A DNA stretch of 64,000 nucleotides from positions 76,308,867 to 76,372,866 of the forward strand of contig CM067444.1 of the NCBI GenBank assembly GCA_034508935.3, written 5' to 3'. Source of the DNA: Berghia stephanieae. Its lineage: Eukaryota; Mollusca; Gastropoda; Nudibranchia; Aeolidiidae. This document shows, piece by piece, positions 22,701 through 35,809 of this stretch. Within the stretch, counting starts at the first letter, position 1. Each line of letters opens with the position of its first letter. The notes under the pieces are model-generated. The model did no database searches. It was not told where the DNA came from and worked only from the letters and a program-made list of their open reading frames with translations. Position numbers and translations under genes: made by a program.

Positions 22701-22950
22701 GTAAAGTCATTCTAATTACAATTTTAATATTCACGTTTCTATTTTGCACAAGTTCCAACTCCCAATGTGTTCTGTATTTATTTTTTATTTTACTTATAGT
22801 TAATCATCAAAAGATTTCTTCACTTTTTAGGGCCCTTAGCGTTTGTAATTCATTTCAGGGCCAGTGGATTAGTTATTATTATTAATGAGCAGCCAAAAGA
22901 AAAATTATGGTGTCCTCTTTACAGTCTTTAGTGCTTCTTTTAACTTACTA

Positions 22951-24445
22951 CAGTGGACTCCGGATAAGACGATGCCCAGGGGAACCGAGAAAAAAATCGA
23001 CTTATCCGAAAATCAACTTAACCGGAGTGTAACCAAATGAGCAAAAACGCATGTGAACAAGGCAAACCAATCAAGAATAAGTATGTCCCTTCATATCGCG
23101 CGGTCTCTGTAGTGGTCATCAGAGGCTCCTACCCCCAATAGCCCCATAGAGGAATCAGAATACATAAAAATCGGAATTTGAGATAAAAAAGCGGAATCAA
23201 CTTACTGTTATTGACTATGACATGCTTTGCAACAGAAAATGTAATAGACAATCCAAAAGTACTCAAATGATTAAAAATATAAAATGTGTAAAAATGTACA
23301 GATTGTGTAAAGACTAAGAATGGGGTCAAATAATAATAAGAGAACACACAGGTCCTGGCCGTCTGAGAGCAAAGCATTGAACGGATGGATTTAACCTTGT
23401 CAGGACCCTCCCCCCCCCCCCTCCCCCCCCCACACACCTAAACAAACAAACGCGCGTGCCGGTACACACACACACACACACACACTTACACAGGGCTAAA
23501 ATTAAATAGGGAAAGAAGCTGACCGTACTCAATAATATTATTACGGAATGAAGCCAACATATAATATTACAAAGGTCATTGACCTCACAAATTGGAGTCA
23601 CCATAATAATAATAATACTTCGGTCAACCCCCCTCCCAGACAGCACACACTTTGAAGGGACTAATCAGACTCACAAAATGTGTGTTGATTGACCATAGGA
23701 GATGCTGACGAAATAAGCCATAGCTCACTTTTTTTTCACTACAGACTTTTATTTTATTAAATGTTCCTCGATTGGAAAGGTGAAAAGCGGAATTTTTGCC
23801 TTGAATGGGGAATGTATACCAATTAAGTGAAATTATTCCGCGAAAAGCGGAAAGGTAGGAGCCTCTAGGTCAAGGTCATGCTTCTTGTAAATCGTCGAGA
23901 CAGAAATAGCCGGTATGCCAATTTTCTATGCAATGATTTTCTGTCGCATGCCAGACTTTCCAAATGCATCGAATCTTCCTTTTCCGCGATAGGTTTGCCA
24001 TTGTAGTTGTAGACTTGATTTGAATTCTTGATAAAATTGATACTAATTAAGAGGGCCATTACATAGGATGGCCTGGGATTAGATCCCCAAAAAAATCTTG
24101 AACTTGAAGTTGAGAAATTAAAGTTATTCAATACTGCTTATGTACATTGAACACGGACGTCAGGAAAAGCACCTACATCACATCGATGTGCGCCAATCGT
24201 TCGCGGATGTTCTTAACCACTGAAAATTCTTACTGGTAGCTTTTTTAACCAATGGAAATACTTGTTTATTTGTGATTTTATTGTAGTCATGAGTGATAAG
24301 AACATCGACGTAAGCGACATCGACTTATGTGGAGTTTGTTTGTTTTTTACTAATGTTATATAGGAAGAAGGGGGAGGGACCAAGAAAAAAAATCGACTTG
24401 GGTAAAAATCGACTTAGGCAACGTCGACGTATCCAGAGTGCACTG
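22951..24445 (-). mobile_element. pogo/Tigger-type DNA transposon with TA target sites, decayed
   Basis: The terminal inverted repeats are clear: the left end starts CAGTGGACTCCGGATAAGAC, and the right end read on minus starts CAGTGCACTCTGGATACGTC, each followed by AAAATCGACTT-type subterminal sequence. Both ends abut a TA dinucleotide (22949-22950 and 24446-24447), the Tc1/mariner target signature. Inside, the minus strand near 23890-23990 encodes a CENP-B/psq-like helix-turn-helix remnant (FGKSGMRQKIIA, ISVSTIYKKHDL). The catalytic domain is not recognisable. A smaller element (23121-23866) has inserted into it. Confidence 0.85.
23121..23866. mobile_element. hAT-like non-autonomous element nested in the pogo transposon
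   Basis: Perfect 13-bp terminal inverted repeats, AGAGGCTCCTACC at the left and GGTAGGAGCCTCT at the right. The flanking octamers TGGTCATC and AGGTCAAG match at five of eight positions in register, a plausible decayed 8-bp target duplication and so a hAT-type assignment. The subterminal GCGGAATTTTTGCCTTGAAT is shared with the related sequence at 40595-40954. No transposase is seen. It carries a poly-C run and a (CA)n tract near 23408-23486. Confidence 0.75.
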
Positions 24446-27064
24446 TATAAAGTCTATTTTGATCAATTGCTTGATGTCAGTGGGAAGGGGGGGGGGGGGG
24501 GGGGGTGATGATAGGTTGTTCTATAACCAAGAGCGTATTCAGGGTTGAAGAGTGAAGATAGATTGCGTGAACGGGGCCGATTAGATATAGACGACGATTG
24601 GGATGTTTGGAAGCTCTAACTCTGCCCACTTTTCATGACAATCCGAAATGCTATCGCCGTCCACATCTACGCCAGAATAGAAAGAATGGGTGGAATCTAC
24701 CATGATATAACATTTTACAGAGCCCTAATTTCATCAGAAAAGTTCTGTCCACTGACAGGTGGGTGGATATCGCTTTCTAGATTTGATGTCCTTATATGAG
24801 ATCCTGAGATTTTTGACCAATCAACGATTGTTCTTTTGATAGCCCGCTTGTCAACATGTCTCAGCTCATCCCTTGATTTATGATCAGGCATCACAGGCGA
24901 TACATGTTGTGTAACTTCAAAGACCACGGTTGACCTAAAGCAACGAATTGTTGTGTAATACCAACAGCATTGTGGCTTGGACCTTGTATAGTTACGTCAC
25001 TATCTCAACGCTCATGAATTCCTCACAATCAAAAAACGAAATCTGTGTTTTAAACTCTTGAATCAAACGAGGTACATGAGCCCGTTCGTCTCATTGGGAA
25101 ATGAAAAATGATATATAACTCAAGAACATCGACCAGAAAATAAGGAAATTATCATAAAATTATAAAATTTGAGAAAGCTATTTTCAAAATCAAATCTATT
25201 ACAAAAAGGTTATTTCTAGACTGATTTTTTTAGACAACGACAATTTTTCTCCATTTCTCAAGCTGATTCCAACAATGTGGTTTTCAAATTTATCGCAAGA
25301 GGGAAAGAGAATCAACACACCATTACTGTAAACATTTTAAAGTTTGAGTCATATTTTATTCCAGATGATGAAAAGATCAAAGGCATTGTGAGAAAACTGG
25401 TCTATCACTATTGGTATTCAAAATTCGTAATGTCACTTAAAATATAAGCTCGCATGCAAAATATCACGCATCTCATTTCATAACTTTGGAGGAATTTAGG
25501 ATATTCTGTGCGCACGGTACTTGGAATGGACTATAGAAGTGTTGATGGCTCGACCACAGACTACAGAGAGGGGCAGACATGACAACAGGAGGTGACACGT
25601 CATCAAAAGTACCTAGTGAAGTCAGCGCTGCCATTTTTTTTTTCTTGCTTTTCAGTAGGTTATTTTCAAGAGGAAAAAAAATGTGCTGATGGTAACAAAA
25701 AGTTTGAACAATTGCCTTTAAGCCTGATTTATAATGCACTAACCCCAACTTTTAGAGAAAGGAAAACTGCACCTGTTTGTTTTACCCCACATCAAGTTTC
25801 TCACTGCCAGTACATTTAATTTGGGGAAAAGTCATTTTTAAAAGGAGGAAATTCCTCCTCTGACTAAAATCGCGGATCCGAGGTTAACCATTAGCATTGA
25901 AAAATCATCTGTCCCGAATACAGTGCACTTCATTGTTTCTCTCAAGACAATAGATCCCAGCCATTGCCTAAGCATGGCCAAATTAAATTTCATTCCAAGA
26001 CAAGAACAGAAAGCCACAAAGAAGTAAATAACAGATATCATGGGATTGAAGATAGCAAGAGTGATCTTCCCACATGGGAGATAAAAGGTTTCCCAGGCAG
26101 TTACAACATGTTTATATAAAGTACCCATCTCAAGAGAAATGATGGGATAATAATAAATCATTTGTCAGCATACAAGTGCAAACATGAAAGCACAAGATGT
26201 ATTTTCTTATTTATTTTAAGAACAAACTAGTGAGACATGCTGTATCGCTTGGAGCGTGCAGGGTTAGAATGTCCCAATTTTTTTTCTTATTAATCTTTGT
26301 TGTCTGTCCATCCCTTTCACAGCAACAAGAGTTTGTCAGGAATGGCAAAAAGGTAAAATTATAAATCCCTTTGGATCCCAATGCTCTACTGCATATTTAA
26401 CATAAAAGCACACAAAATCCATAAAACATTTTACAGAAATCTAGTTTTATTGAAATCATGACTGGCAAAATAAAAAGGAAAAAAAGAAGCAAACAATACA
26501 CACAATTTAGTGTAAGTGAGATTTTATATATATATTAACATAATACTGTAATACTATGATAAACATAAACAAAACCAAGGATCAGCACCAGCAGCTACCA
26601 TGTCATTATTTATCCATATAAAAATATTTCAAATAAGATAACATACCAACATTAAAAATGCGACATGTAAAGCTATTCACTTTCATATGGCCAGTTTACA
26701 TGAAAATCAAAGTTTTAAAATGATAAAAACATTGCATGAATATCTAACACTGTTATCTTATGATTTATTTACTTTTATAATCAGATCTTTACAGACTTGA
26801 TCAACAAAGATAATGTTATCGCAGCAAATGAAATGATTATCTGGTGATAACATCATTCGAGTTCTACCGAAAAATCAAATTCTCACAATATAAAAGCAAT
26901 ATGACCTAGGTAGGACTGTAAGACAATGAAAAGAGACAACAAAAAAAAAAACAATTTTTTCTTAATTTTATAAAACAGTGAGGAGAATGTCAAAATTTAT
27001 AATGTGTTAGTATCCTCTCAAAAACATGTGAGGATATTTTGAAAAAGCACAATGAGGATATGAT
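24446..27064. other. Region between the pogo element and APEX1; no gene recognised
   Basis: A poly-G run lies at about 24487-24505. A 70-codon minus-strand open frame at 24927-24715 (MVFEVTQHVSPVMPDHKSRD...) resembles nothing I know and could be chance or a lone exon. A badly decayed family-D copy lies at about 25880-26100. The right-hand part must hold the APEX1 3' UTR; a minus-strand AATAAA (plus TTTATT near 26443) is a possible but unproven polyadenylation signal. Confidence 0.5.
25880..26100 (-). mobile_element. Family-D retroposon, old fragment
   Basis: Weak but ordered similarity to the family-D core, for example ATTCCAAGACAAGAACAGAA and AACAGATATCATGGGATTGA against the family's ATTCCAAGACAAAGACAGAA and ATATAAGGGGATAGAAGACA. 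Confidence 0.5.
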
Positions 27065-30000
27065 CTACAGAGCAAGTTCCAGGATTATCGGGCAATGATC
27101 ACTTCCCATGACTTTGGTCCTCAACACGCTGTCACACAAATTTTCTTTTAGTCTTTCAGACATCACAAAGTAGTCTAAACGCCTAGGAAATGAAAGAAAA
27201 TACACATTATATTAAACAACTTATTACAATATGAGAGAATTTGTTCTAATTTTATGCGAAATTGTTGAAATGGGTATATTGAATAAATAATGGGATTTTC
27301 AGATAGCTTTACTGTTTTGAAACTGCATATTCTGATATTCTCACAAATCCAATAACATGTAGAAGATGCCAGCTAGAAGAGTTCAAAATGAAAATCTGAG
27401 CCTGCTATTTTGATGGAAATTCTTTTAAACATAAACCACAAAACAATGATGTTTTGAATTGTCAAAATATGAACAATAATATGGTTTAGGGAAACTAAAA
27501 TTAAGATTGAAAATATTAATCTCAATCACTATAACTATTCTGACATAGAATTCACCTACTACCACCTACTACTGTGTTGATACTGATTTACTCTTACCAT
27601 CCAACATTCTTGGCCCTCGCATTCATAAAGTACGCCCAGAAGGAATATGCATGTTCTTCATCCGGGTGCAGGTAGCGGAATGAGTCGATGAAACCAGCCT
27701 CTAGTACAGCAGTGAAATTGTCTCTCTCCTCTTGAGTAAACCCAGCATTTTTCTTGTTTCCACTGGCATTTTTGATATCTAGTTGTAAATAAAGGATGCA
27801 AAACATCATAATTCGACATGGATATTTCTAAAGAAGAGATTTAAAAAGACAGGATCAAGAATTTTTGTTGAAAATAAATTCATTGAACGAAAAACCACTA
27901 ATAGACCAAAAATGAGCATAAAAGAAAAACACAAATTAATTCTAGAATGAGTTGTATTTTACAACTTTAGAATGTGTAGCTTCATACAGAATGAATAAGT
28001 CAAATCATATAGTTTGAAATAATACATTTCACAAGAAATAAAGAACAAAAGAAATTTAAAATCAATATTCACAAACTCTCTGAGTGAACTGAAGGATAGG
28101 AAAGAGAAGAATGAACTAAATGTATTTTACAAAGGCAAGAAAAACCAGGTCGGGTTGCCTCCAATCCGAACAAGAGGAAACCTGGCAAATTTATGTTGCC
28201 ACAATATAGAGTGGACTGCCATAGTTTCTACCCTCAACTATGAAACTGTGGAACAACATGGAAAGCTCCCGGTAAAACAATTGTGAATGCTGAGCTGTGA
28301 GTCTTCCACAAGGAAATATCAGCTTGAAGAGGAAGAAGAAGAAGAAGAAAGAGCCATGAAACAATTTGAACACAACACAGAATTGAGATCAGATAAAGAC
28401 CAAGCTATTCTGAACTATGGGCATACGATTGCTAAAACTATAAGTGTATTGGATGGTAAAAATAAGAAAAAAAGAACAGGAACCAGAATACGTGTTTGAA
28501 CCAAGCAGATAAAATGCTGATCAAAAATGCTTTTTCTAGATCTCATATGCTTAACCACAGATCACTGTTGAGTGGATGGGGAGACCATCAGAAAATAAAC
28601 CCAACAACTTCACAGCAGCACTAATCGAACTAGGTGCAGTTGTACACGTGGTAGCTAACTCACTAAAGTGATCTTTATTAAAGTAACTATCCATATTATT
28701 ACCAATTTCCTGATGGGCCACATTGAGATCTCCACACCAGATAACAGGCTTCTTTTTGTCTAAAGTCTTGAGATATTCAAGGAAGTCTTGGTCCCAATCT
28801 TTTGTTCTGTATTTGTGTCGCACCAGTCCACGGCCAGAGTTGGGAATATCTACAAGAAAATATTTTTTTAAATAGCAATGGCAATAAGATTATGATGAAA
28901 GCTGCCACAAATACAACATCTATCATTACATATGTCATCATATTTCAATAACTGCTATAACAATAAATTCAAAAAACCCCAAAAAACAGACAAAGACACA
29001 CATTTTTGTATAAGAGTTTCGTGGCATCTACAAAAGCAGTGCTGCCAATCCTTGCCCATGAAAATGTGTACAATGGAGATCCAAAATGAGTAAGAATTTG
29101 AAATATGCATACAATCCTGCAAAAACGATAATTAATGCTAAATTTGACGATGGACAATTACACCATACTAGTAATTTTATAATTGATAAATTAAATCAAT
29201 GGATAAACTTACTATTTATTTTTTTAATTTTAAAATAACACCCTTTCACAAAGGCACCATAAGATCCCGTTGCTATGGCATTCCAGAAAGGAATATAGAT
29301 AATCCATCAAACAGGATGGTTGATGTCAACAGGAATGTTGTCTAAGTGAGAAAATTGGGGGTTAATATGTTGCCCAAGGTAAAAAAAACGAAAATGTCTG
29401 AAGCGGGTCTCGAACTCGGAACCTTCCGAATCACAGTACAATAACTTAACCACTCGTCCACTTATAGACAATATAAATAGTATCCAGTTAATCTGATATG
29501 ACCAACCCAGATAATACTATATTGAACTCCCTATATGAACGTCCAGGTTAACAAACAGATTTAAGTGTTTAAGTACACTAAAAGAGTGTTTGATTGTTAA
29601 AAATGCTTAAATAATAAAAAATTAATATATGTACACTCCTCAGCAAAACGTGTACAATGATAAAAATTGGGTAAGAATACTCATTTTTTACGTAAGATTG
29701 GCACCAGAAAGAGAGGGTTTTGAAGTGCCAACACTTTTATAAGACACATCTCCTAAAAACAACTATGTCTTTCATGACAAAAAGAATCTGATTCGATTAT
29801 GTTCTTTCATTAGCATCAGTTTTGATGTCTCTCTGATGCAAGACCAAAATTAACATGTATTGAGGAAGGTTCCATTTTTAACATTGAAAGTTTTTCTCGA
29901 AGATTGCAATTAAAATTTTGAATTCTTTTGGACTTAGATTTTTTTAAAAATGTTCTTAGTTATTGGGTTCAACTCTCTCCGTTTCCAGTTATGAAAACAG

Positions 30001-33000
30001 CATCAAATAAAATGTTTGATACTCATGTAAATTTATCACTAATAGTCAAAAAAAAAAAATCATTGCGACTCATTTTCCTGAGCCAGCAATATCTTCAAAT
30101 TCTATTCATCAGTTTCTGTCCTTTTTTTTAATTTCTGAGATCAAAATGAATTAGATTGTTTTGTTTATGAATCCTAGTATTCACATTATACACCTGAACC
30201 AAGTCACATATCAATTGCGCACTTTGCATTGTTATCCTGATAACTGACAATACTCACATGTGTTAACAAGGTAAAATTTTTCAAATTCTGCTGTCAATAC
30301 TCTTCCTTCTTTGTCATGTTTCTTGATGCCTTGAAAGAGAAGAAGAAAAAAAACAAACCTTTATATTTCGAAAACCAATGATTGTACTTATTTTAAAATC
30401 AAAATGATGGTTGAGACAGTCTTCACCCTTATTCTAGCCCAAAAATATATTAAGTAATTAAGTAGCATTTTAAAGAGTAAATAGGTGATAATTCCAGCAG
30501 CAAAATATTTCTGCATTAAACATAAAAGCCTTATCAAAAGCCCCATACTGAAGATACTACAAAAGTAATCATTGAGTATTAATTGCTGACCAGTTCAGTC
30601 ATAACCTACATCTTATCGCCTATTCTTTAAAAACAAAAAAGTAATAAATTCTCTTTATTCATGCAATAGGGGAAATTTGTCTTTAGGGTCTATTCCAAGG
30701 GAAGACTGGAATAACCCAGGCATCAGCCGCAGTGCTTTGCCACAAATTGAGCAAGGACGAGGTGACTTGCTCAAGGCCACACAGCACAGTGGCAGGTATC
30801 AAACTGTATCTTTCAGGTATGAAGCAAAGACTGTACCGTACCACTGAGCCATGCTGCCCCCTTACAATCAGGATAACAAAATAGTCTCACAACATATGAG
30901 AAAGAATGAATGAGAATGGATCATGATGCAACTTGTATTAATTAAATTTCAGAAAAACTACACACCCTATCTTTATCCCTCATGACATCTTTCATAGGCC
31001 AACAGATTTCTTTGAGACATCTTTGAAAAATAGCCATTTGCTGTAGGCCGTTTCTTTCCATGTCAATGCAAAAAATGTTTGGTGGTGTGGGTTTTTATTT
31101 TCAATAATATAACTTAAACATAAGCTGTGTACAATTTCAATTGTTTTAAAATGGATTGGTGTTAACTTTTAATTAGAATCACACAGGACTACAGAAAACA
31201 TTTTTACCGTTGTACAAATAAATAAAAAAATTGTTCTAACAATCCAAATAAGAAGAAAAAACAAAATCAGAATCTGACCAAATTTGAGACTCTAAAAATA
31301 TCTGTAGTTATAGATTTATCAATCTATTCTGTATAAGCATAAAGGACAGGTCTTTAATATCAGAAAGGTTTATGACATTTTTGAAGTTACCTATACAGAA
31401 AAAAAAAAAAAAAGAATCTAAAGCCGGTGCTCGTCCTTCATTGGAGAAGACTTACCAATACCCTCTGTGATACTGATTGGTTTGTTCTTGTAGTACATGC
31501 CAACACCAGAGTAACCCTCAGTATCTCCCGATAGCCAGTGTGTAGTATATCCCTCGACTGACAACTCAGATGGGATTTTGGATATGTCACATTTTAACTC
31601 TTGAACACACAGAACATCCGGCATTTCTTTCTTAAGGTATGATGGTCCATCTTTCTGTATATAATAATAGTTTTTGTTTATTTTGTTTGTTTTTTTTGGA
31701 GGGGGGGGGTTGTTTTTTTAATAGTTTGAAAAAAAAACGAAATAAATGAATAAATGAATAAAAACCGCATGACATAAAGATGATTACATGATATTTCTAA
31801 ATATTCAGTTCATCAGACTTTTCTGCAAGTAAAGAGAAAACGTGATAATATCAAGGATATGGATCATATATTCTGTAGGAAATAAAAGGCTTACTTTTTA
31901 ATCCAATGGCCACAGTATCGAGGTAAGTCCACTATCTTTTAAATAAGAAAGTCATTTCAATGGAGATGACAATGCTTAAAAATATCAGGTGTAAATAAAA
32001 AGTGATAGCTTTAGAGGACATTTTTTTAAAAGAAAGAAAAAAGAAAGGGCTGATTGATAGGTAAAACCAGAAGTATTTCAACAAAAAATAAACTAAAAGT
32101 AACAAATAAAAAATATTACACAAAAGTAAAGTATATAAAACTTACAGACAACCAAGCCCTCACACCATTGATGTTCCAGGAGGAAATTTTGAAATTTGCG
32201 ACTTTTCCAGAAGGTGATTTGGAAGACAAAGAGAAATCAATATCTTCTAGGCTGTCTGATATAGAATTTTCCTTGGTCAGTTTTGACTTCGGTGCTTCAG
32301 CATTGTCATCCCCAACTGCATCCTTAGCAGGTCTCTTTTTACCCTTTGATGGAGTTGCTTTCTGGAAGAAGATTTTAAACAAATTATCGTGAATTACAAA
32401 ATTTTGTTGATACAAAGGTGAGTCAAAAAGTAATTTTGTTTGTTTGTTGCTTTAGGTCTCTTCCAACACAATTGAGGTTATATGAGAGACCGCTGAAACA
32501 AAAAACAAGCAATCTAACAAAAATAGTACAAATGTAAATCAAAATCATAACCTAAAGATATCATAAGCTAAATTATAAATAACCAGGAACAAACAGGCAG
32601 AAGATTTACAGAAAAAAAAATATCCCCTGTCAAAAATACAATCACGAACCAAAGAAGCAGGATAGGCTAGTAAAGAGAAGAAGAAACGACATCACTATCG
32701 GATCGTACACCCATACGAACATCACAGGTATATGATTCAAGGGTGATGCTCCCATCCAACCACCCACTCAAAAAGTAATGGGACTCTGCTAATTACTTTA
32801 AAACAAATGGAATCAACACCATGCATCATACCTCAATTAAAGCTTGGCATTAGCTGAGTAGAATGCTACTTCTCAACATAGTCTCTGCATCTTTCGATAG
32901 CTACAGTCCTCCCTTCTGTAGGCAATGTATTCCATCATAAAACTGGGTTGACTGAATTTTCAGCCAATTTTTTCACTACTGTCTTGGCTTCTTCTTCATC

Positions 33001-35755
33001 TTCAAACTGATGTCCCCTAGTCAGTGGACTAAAAAGATGGAAGCCTGAAAGTTTCAAGTCTGGTGAAATCGGAGGAAGAGACAGTGTTGTCCATCAATTA
33101 CTTCCCTTTACCCGACATGTGTGTGGAAAGACATTTTCATGAAGAAACAGTACTTGTTCTATCTCCAATTCTGGTCTACCTCGACGAATTCTTGCTTTCA
33201 GTTGCTTCAATGTTTATTTGTACCTGCTATCTCATCAAGAGAAGTTTTATCCGATTTGATAAATGCTTCTGTCTTTGAGTCACTGAGTTGACACTGCTTG
33301 GACGGCGACCATCACAATATTTATCAGATAAAGACATGGTTGAAGAAGTTTCGGGTTAGGTGTTGGATTGCAAATAATTTTTTTTTCTAAATGAGGAGAT
33401 GCACGTTCAACCAACCTAAAACCACTGCCTCTACAAAATGCCAGAGTTTTATAAACTTTCCCAAAGTGTTGAAAAATGTTACTCGACATTTCTTCTTCGA
33501 AAACAAGAAATTCAATGACAGCTTCATGTTGGCAGCCATTTTGAACTGCATTACTTTGTCAAAATTTGACAGAATTAAAATTTTCCACTTTTGGTTTAAA
33601 GAGTACACGTGTGTAAGTTCAATTGAGCCAAATATGACGTCACATGAAAATGAAACGAATTTAGTAGGAGATTTGTCCCATTACTTTTTGACTTACCCTC
33701 ATACCATGGGTGAAAGTTTACCTGAACTAATTTGCCTGAAAGACAGATTTGGCGAATCCAGTTTGCCTGAAAGAGATACCAAGCTAAAACAAGAACCCGA
33801 TACCTTAAAGTCATGATGATCCAGCCCACTTATTGTGTTTTTGAAAATAGGTAATCCAGTCCAACATTAAAACAAATAATAAACATAAGGGTGTGTCCTA
33901 TCACAGTCATTGGCTGGGTGGTGGTTGCTGAAGATGGCTGTTTAGTGGATGATAAAGATGGCTGAGTAAGATGGCTGACTGGTGGTTGCTGAAGATAGCA
34001 GCTTGAGCTATTGAAGATGGCTTGTTGGTGATAGTTGTTGGGGTTGAAGAGTACGGCTTGTTGGGGTTGATGAAGACAGCTTGTTGAAGGTGGTTGTTGG
34101 GGTTGATGAAAATGGCTTGTTGGTGGTGGTTGTTGGGGTTGATGAAGATGGCTTGTTGGTGATAGTTGTTGGGGTTGAAGAGTATGGCTTGTTGGGGTTG
34201 ATAAAGATGGCTTGTTGGGGTTGATGTAGATGGCTTGGTGGTAGAAACAGTGATTGATGATAAAGATGACATGGAAATGTGTTTATTATAAGTTTCCCAA
34301 GCTTTCCCTATATCTTTCACAATTTGTGAAGACACTTCCATTTTTCTTGACCCGAGACCTCTTGTTGGTAGGTAAGTCTTGGTCATTGCCAAAGCTCCAT
34401 AATTGAAGGCAGCTAGGTGGGTTCTGACATTCCCAATTATGTCATCCATAATATTAAACAATCCTTTGACAAGTAGTAGTAGTAGGCAACGGTACTCAAC
34501 AGTGCTTTCACTAATTTGGAAAGTATAGGCTACCTTTTAGCTCCCTTTTTCTTCAACAAAGATTTTCACCCACCAACTATCAATCCTGAAGTCAATGGAA
34601 GACACCTCATCGTCTATTGTATAATGTCTGAGCTCATTGTCAAGAGGTTCTAGTTCATGTGAGGGAATGACGTTTGGAGCAGTTCTGTCAATGCCAGTCT
34701 GAGATGATCTCTGACAGCAGGGATCCAGATATAACAGATGAACACACTGTTGTCAAGGGGGAGCTTTTTTTTATTAATTTGCTGGCCTCAACATAACCTT
34801 GTCGAAGTGACTTGAAAATATCTGGAAGCCAAGGGTTGCCAGATTTGTCTCAAAAGCATTTTGAGTAAATGGGGCAAACAATATTCTCCAACTGAAAGAT
34901 GTCGATTTTTCAACTGGAGTATTTCATCTTCTGTGTTGATAATGTTGAGATTTGTATCAGTGCATTAGGCTATCACTTCGGGGCAAATAAAACAGCTATA
35001 AAAAGATTTGACAAAGAAGTACAATTCACACCCTGCTGTTTATTTCTTCATAAAATCGGATCACTTAGTTATACTGCTGGAACCCAGCAAGTGACTGACA
35101 ACAGCAGCTGCATGCTGTAAAAGTGGCTACCTGGACGGGGATTCCCCTTTTTGAGGGTTAAGACGCAAAGTATTGCATTTTCGTGATGTAATACAACACC
35201 ATATCTAGATGACCACTTACATTACAATAATATTAACTTACGGAACAGACAGTACTACTTTTACTTGTTATGTTGGTTCTTTTTTCGTTTTATTGTGATT
35301 ATTCTGATAGGTTTTATAAGCAATTTAAAATCCCTACTATTTTAAAATATTTTTGTTGTTGTGCGGACAATAAAAAATTCAAATCTTTAAAATCAGACGT
35401 TGGATTCCGAAACTAATTAATGCTTTGTCCAGTCTTAATATTATTACACACAGTAAAACATTCGTTTTCTGATTCAACACATTTTAACAACGTTTTTAAT
35501 GGTCATAAATGTAATGGGCTGGACATCTGGTATGTTCTCTTCATTTGTATTTTGTATTGTATTTAAAAGATATGGAGATAAGTGGACTAAACAATTTAAC
35601 ACACTCCTAAAGAACATATAAAGCAATATATTGTGTGTGTAGGTTTTACTTCAAAATTACAAATCGAAACAAAACCATCGTCATTACACCAAACAACACC
35701 ATCACAGTGGCGTAGTAAATAATAGAAGCAATGAATATGGTAGAAAAAGGTATTC

Positions 35756-35809
<54 letters not shown>

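Noticed and set aside
29375-29475. Functional tRNA gene
   Set aside because: A and B boxes are present but the acceptor arm does not pair and the sequence lies within an intron in SINE-like context.
33930-34240. CRISPR-like regular repeat
   Set aside because: Units are contiguous and diverged with no spacers; this is an animal minisatellite.
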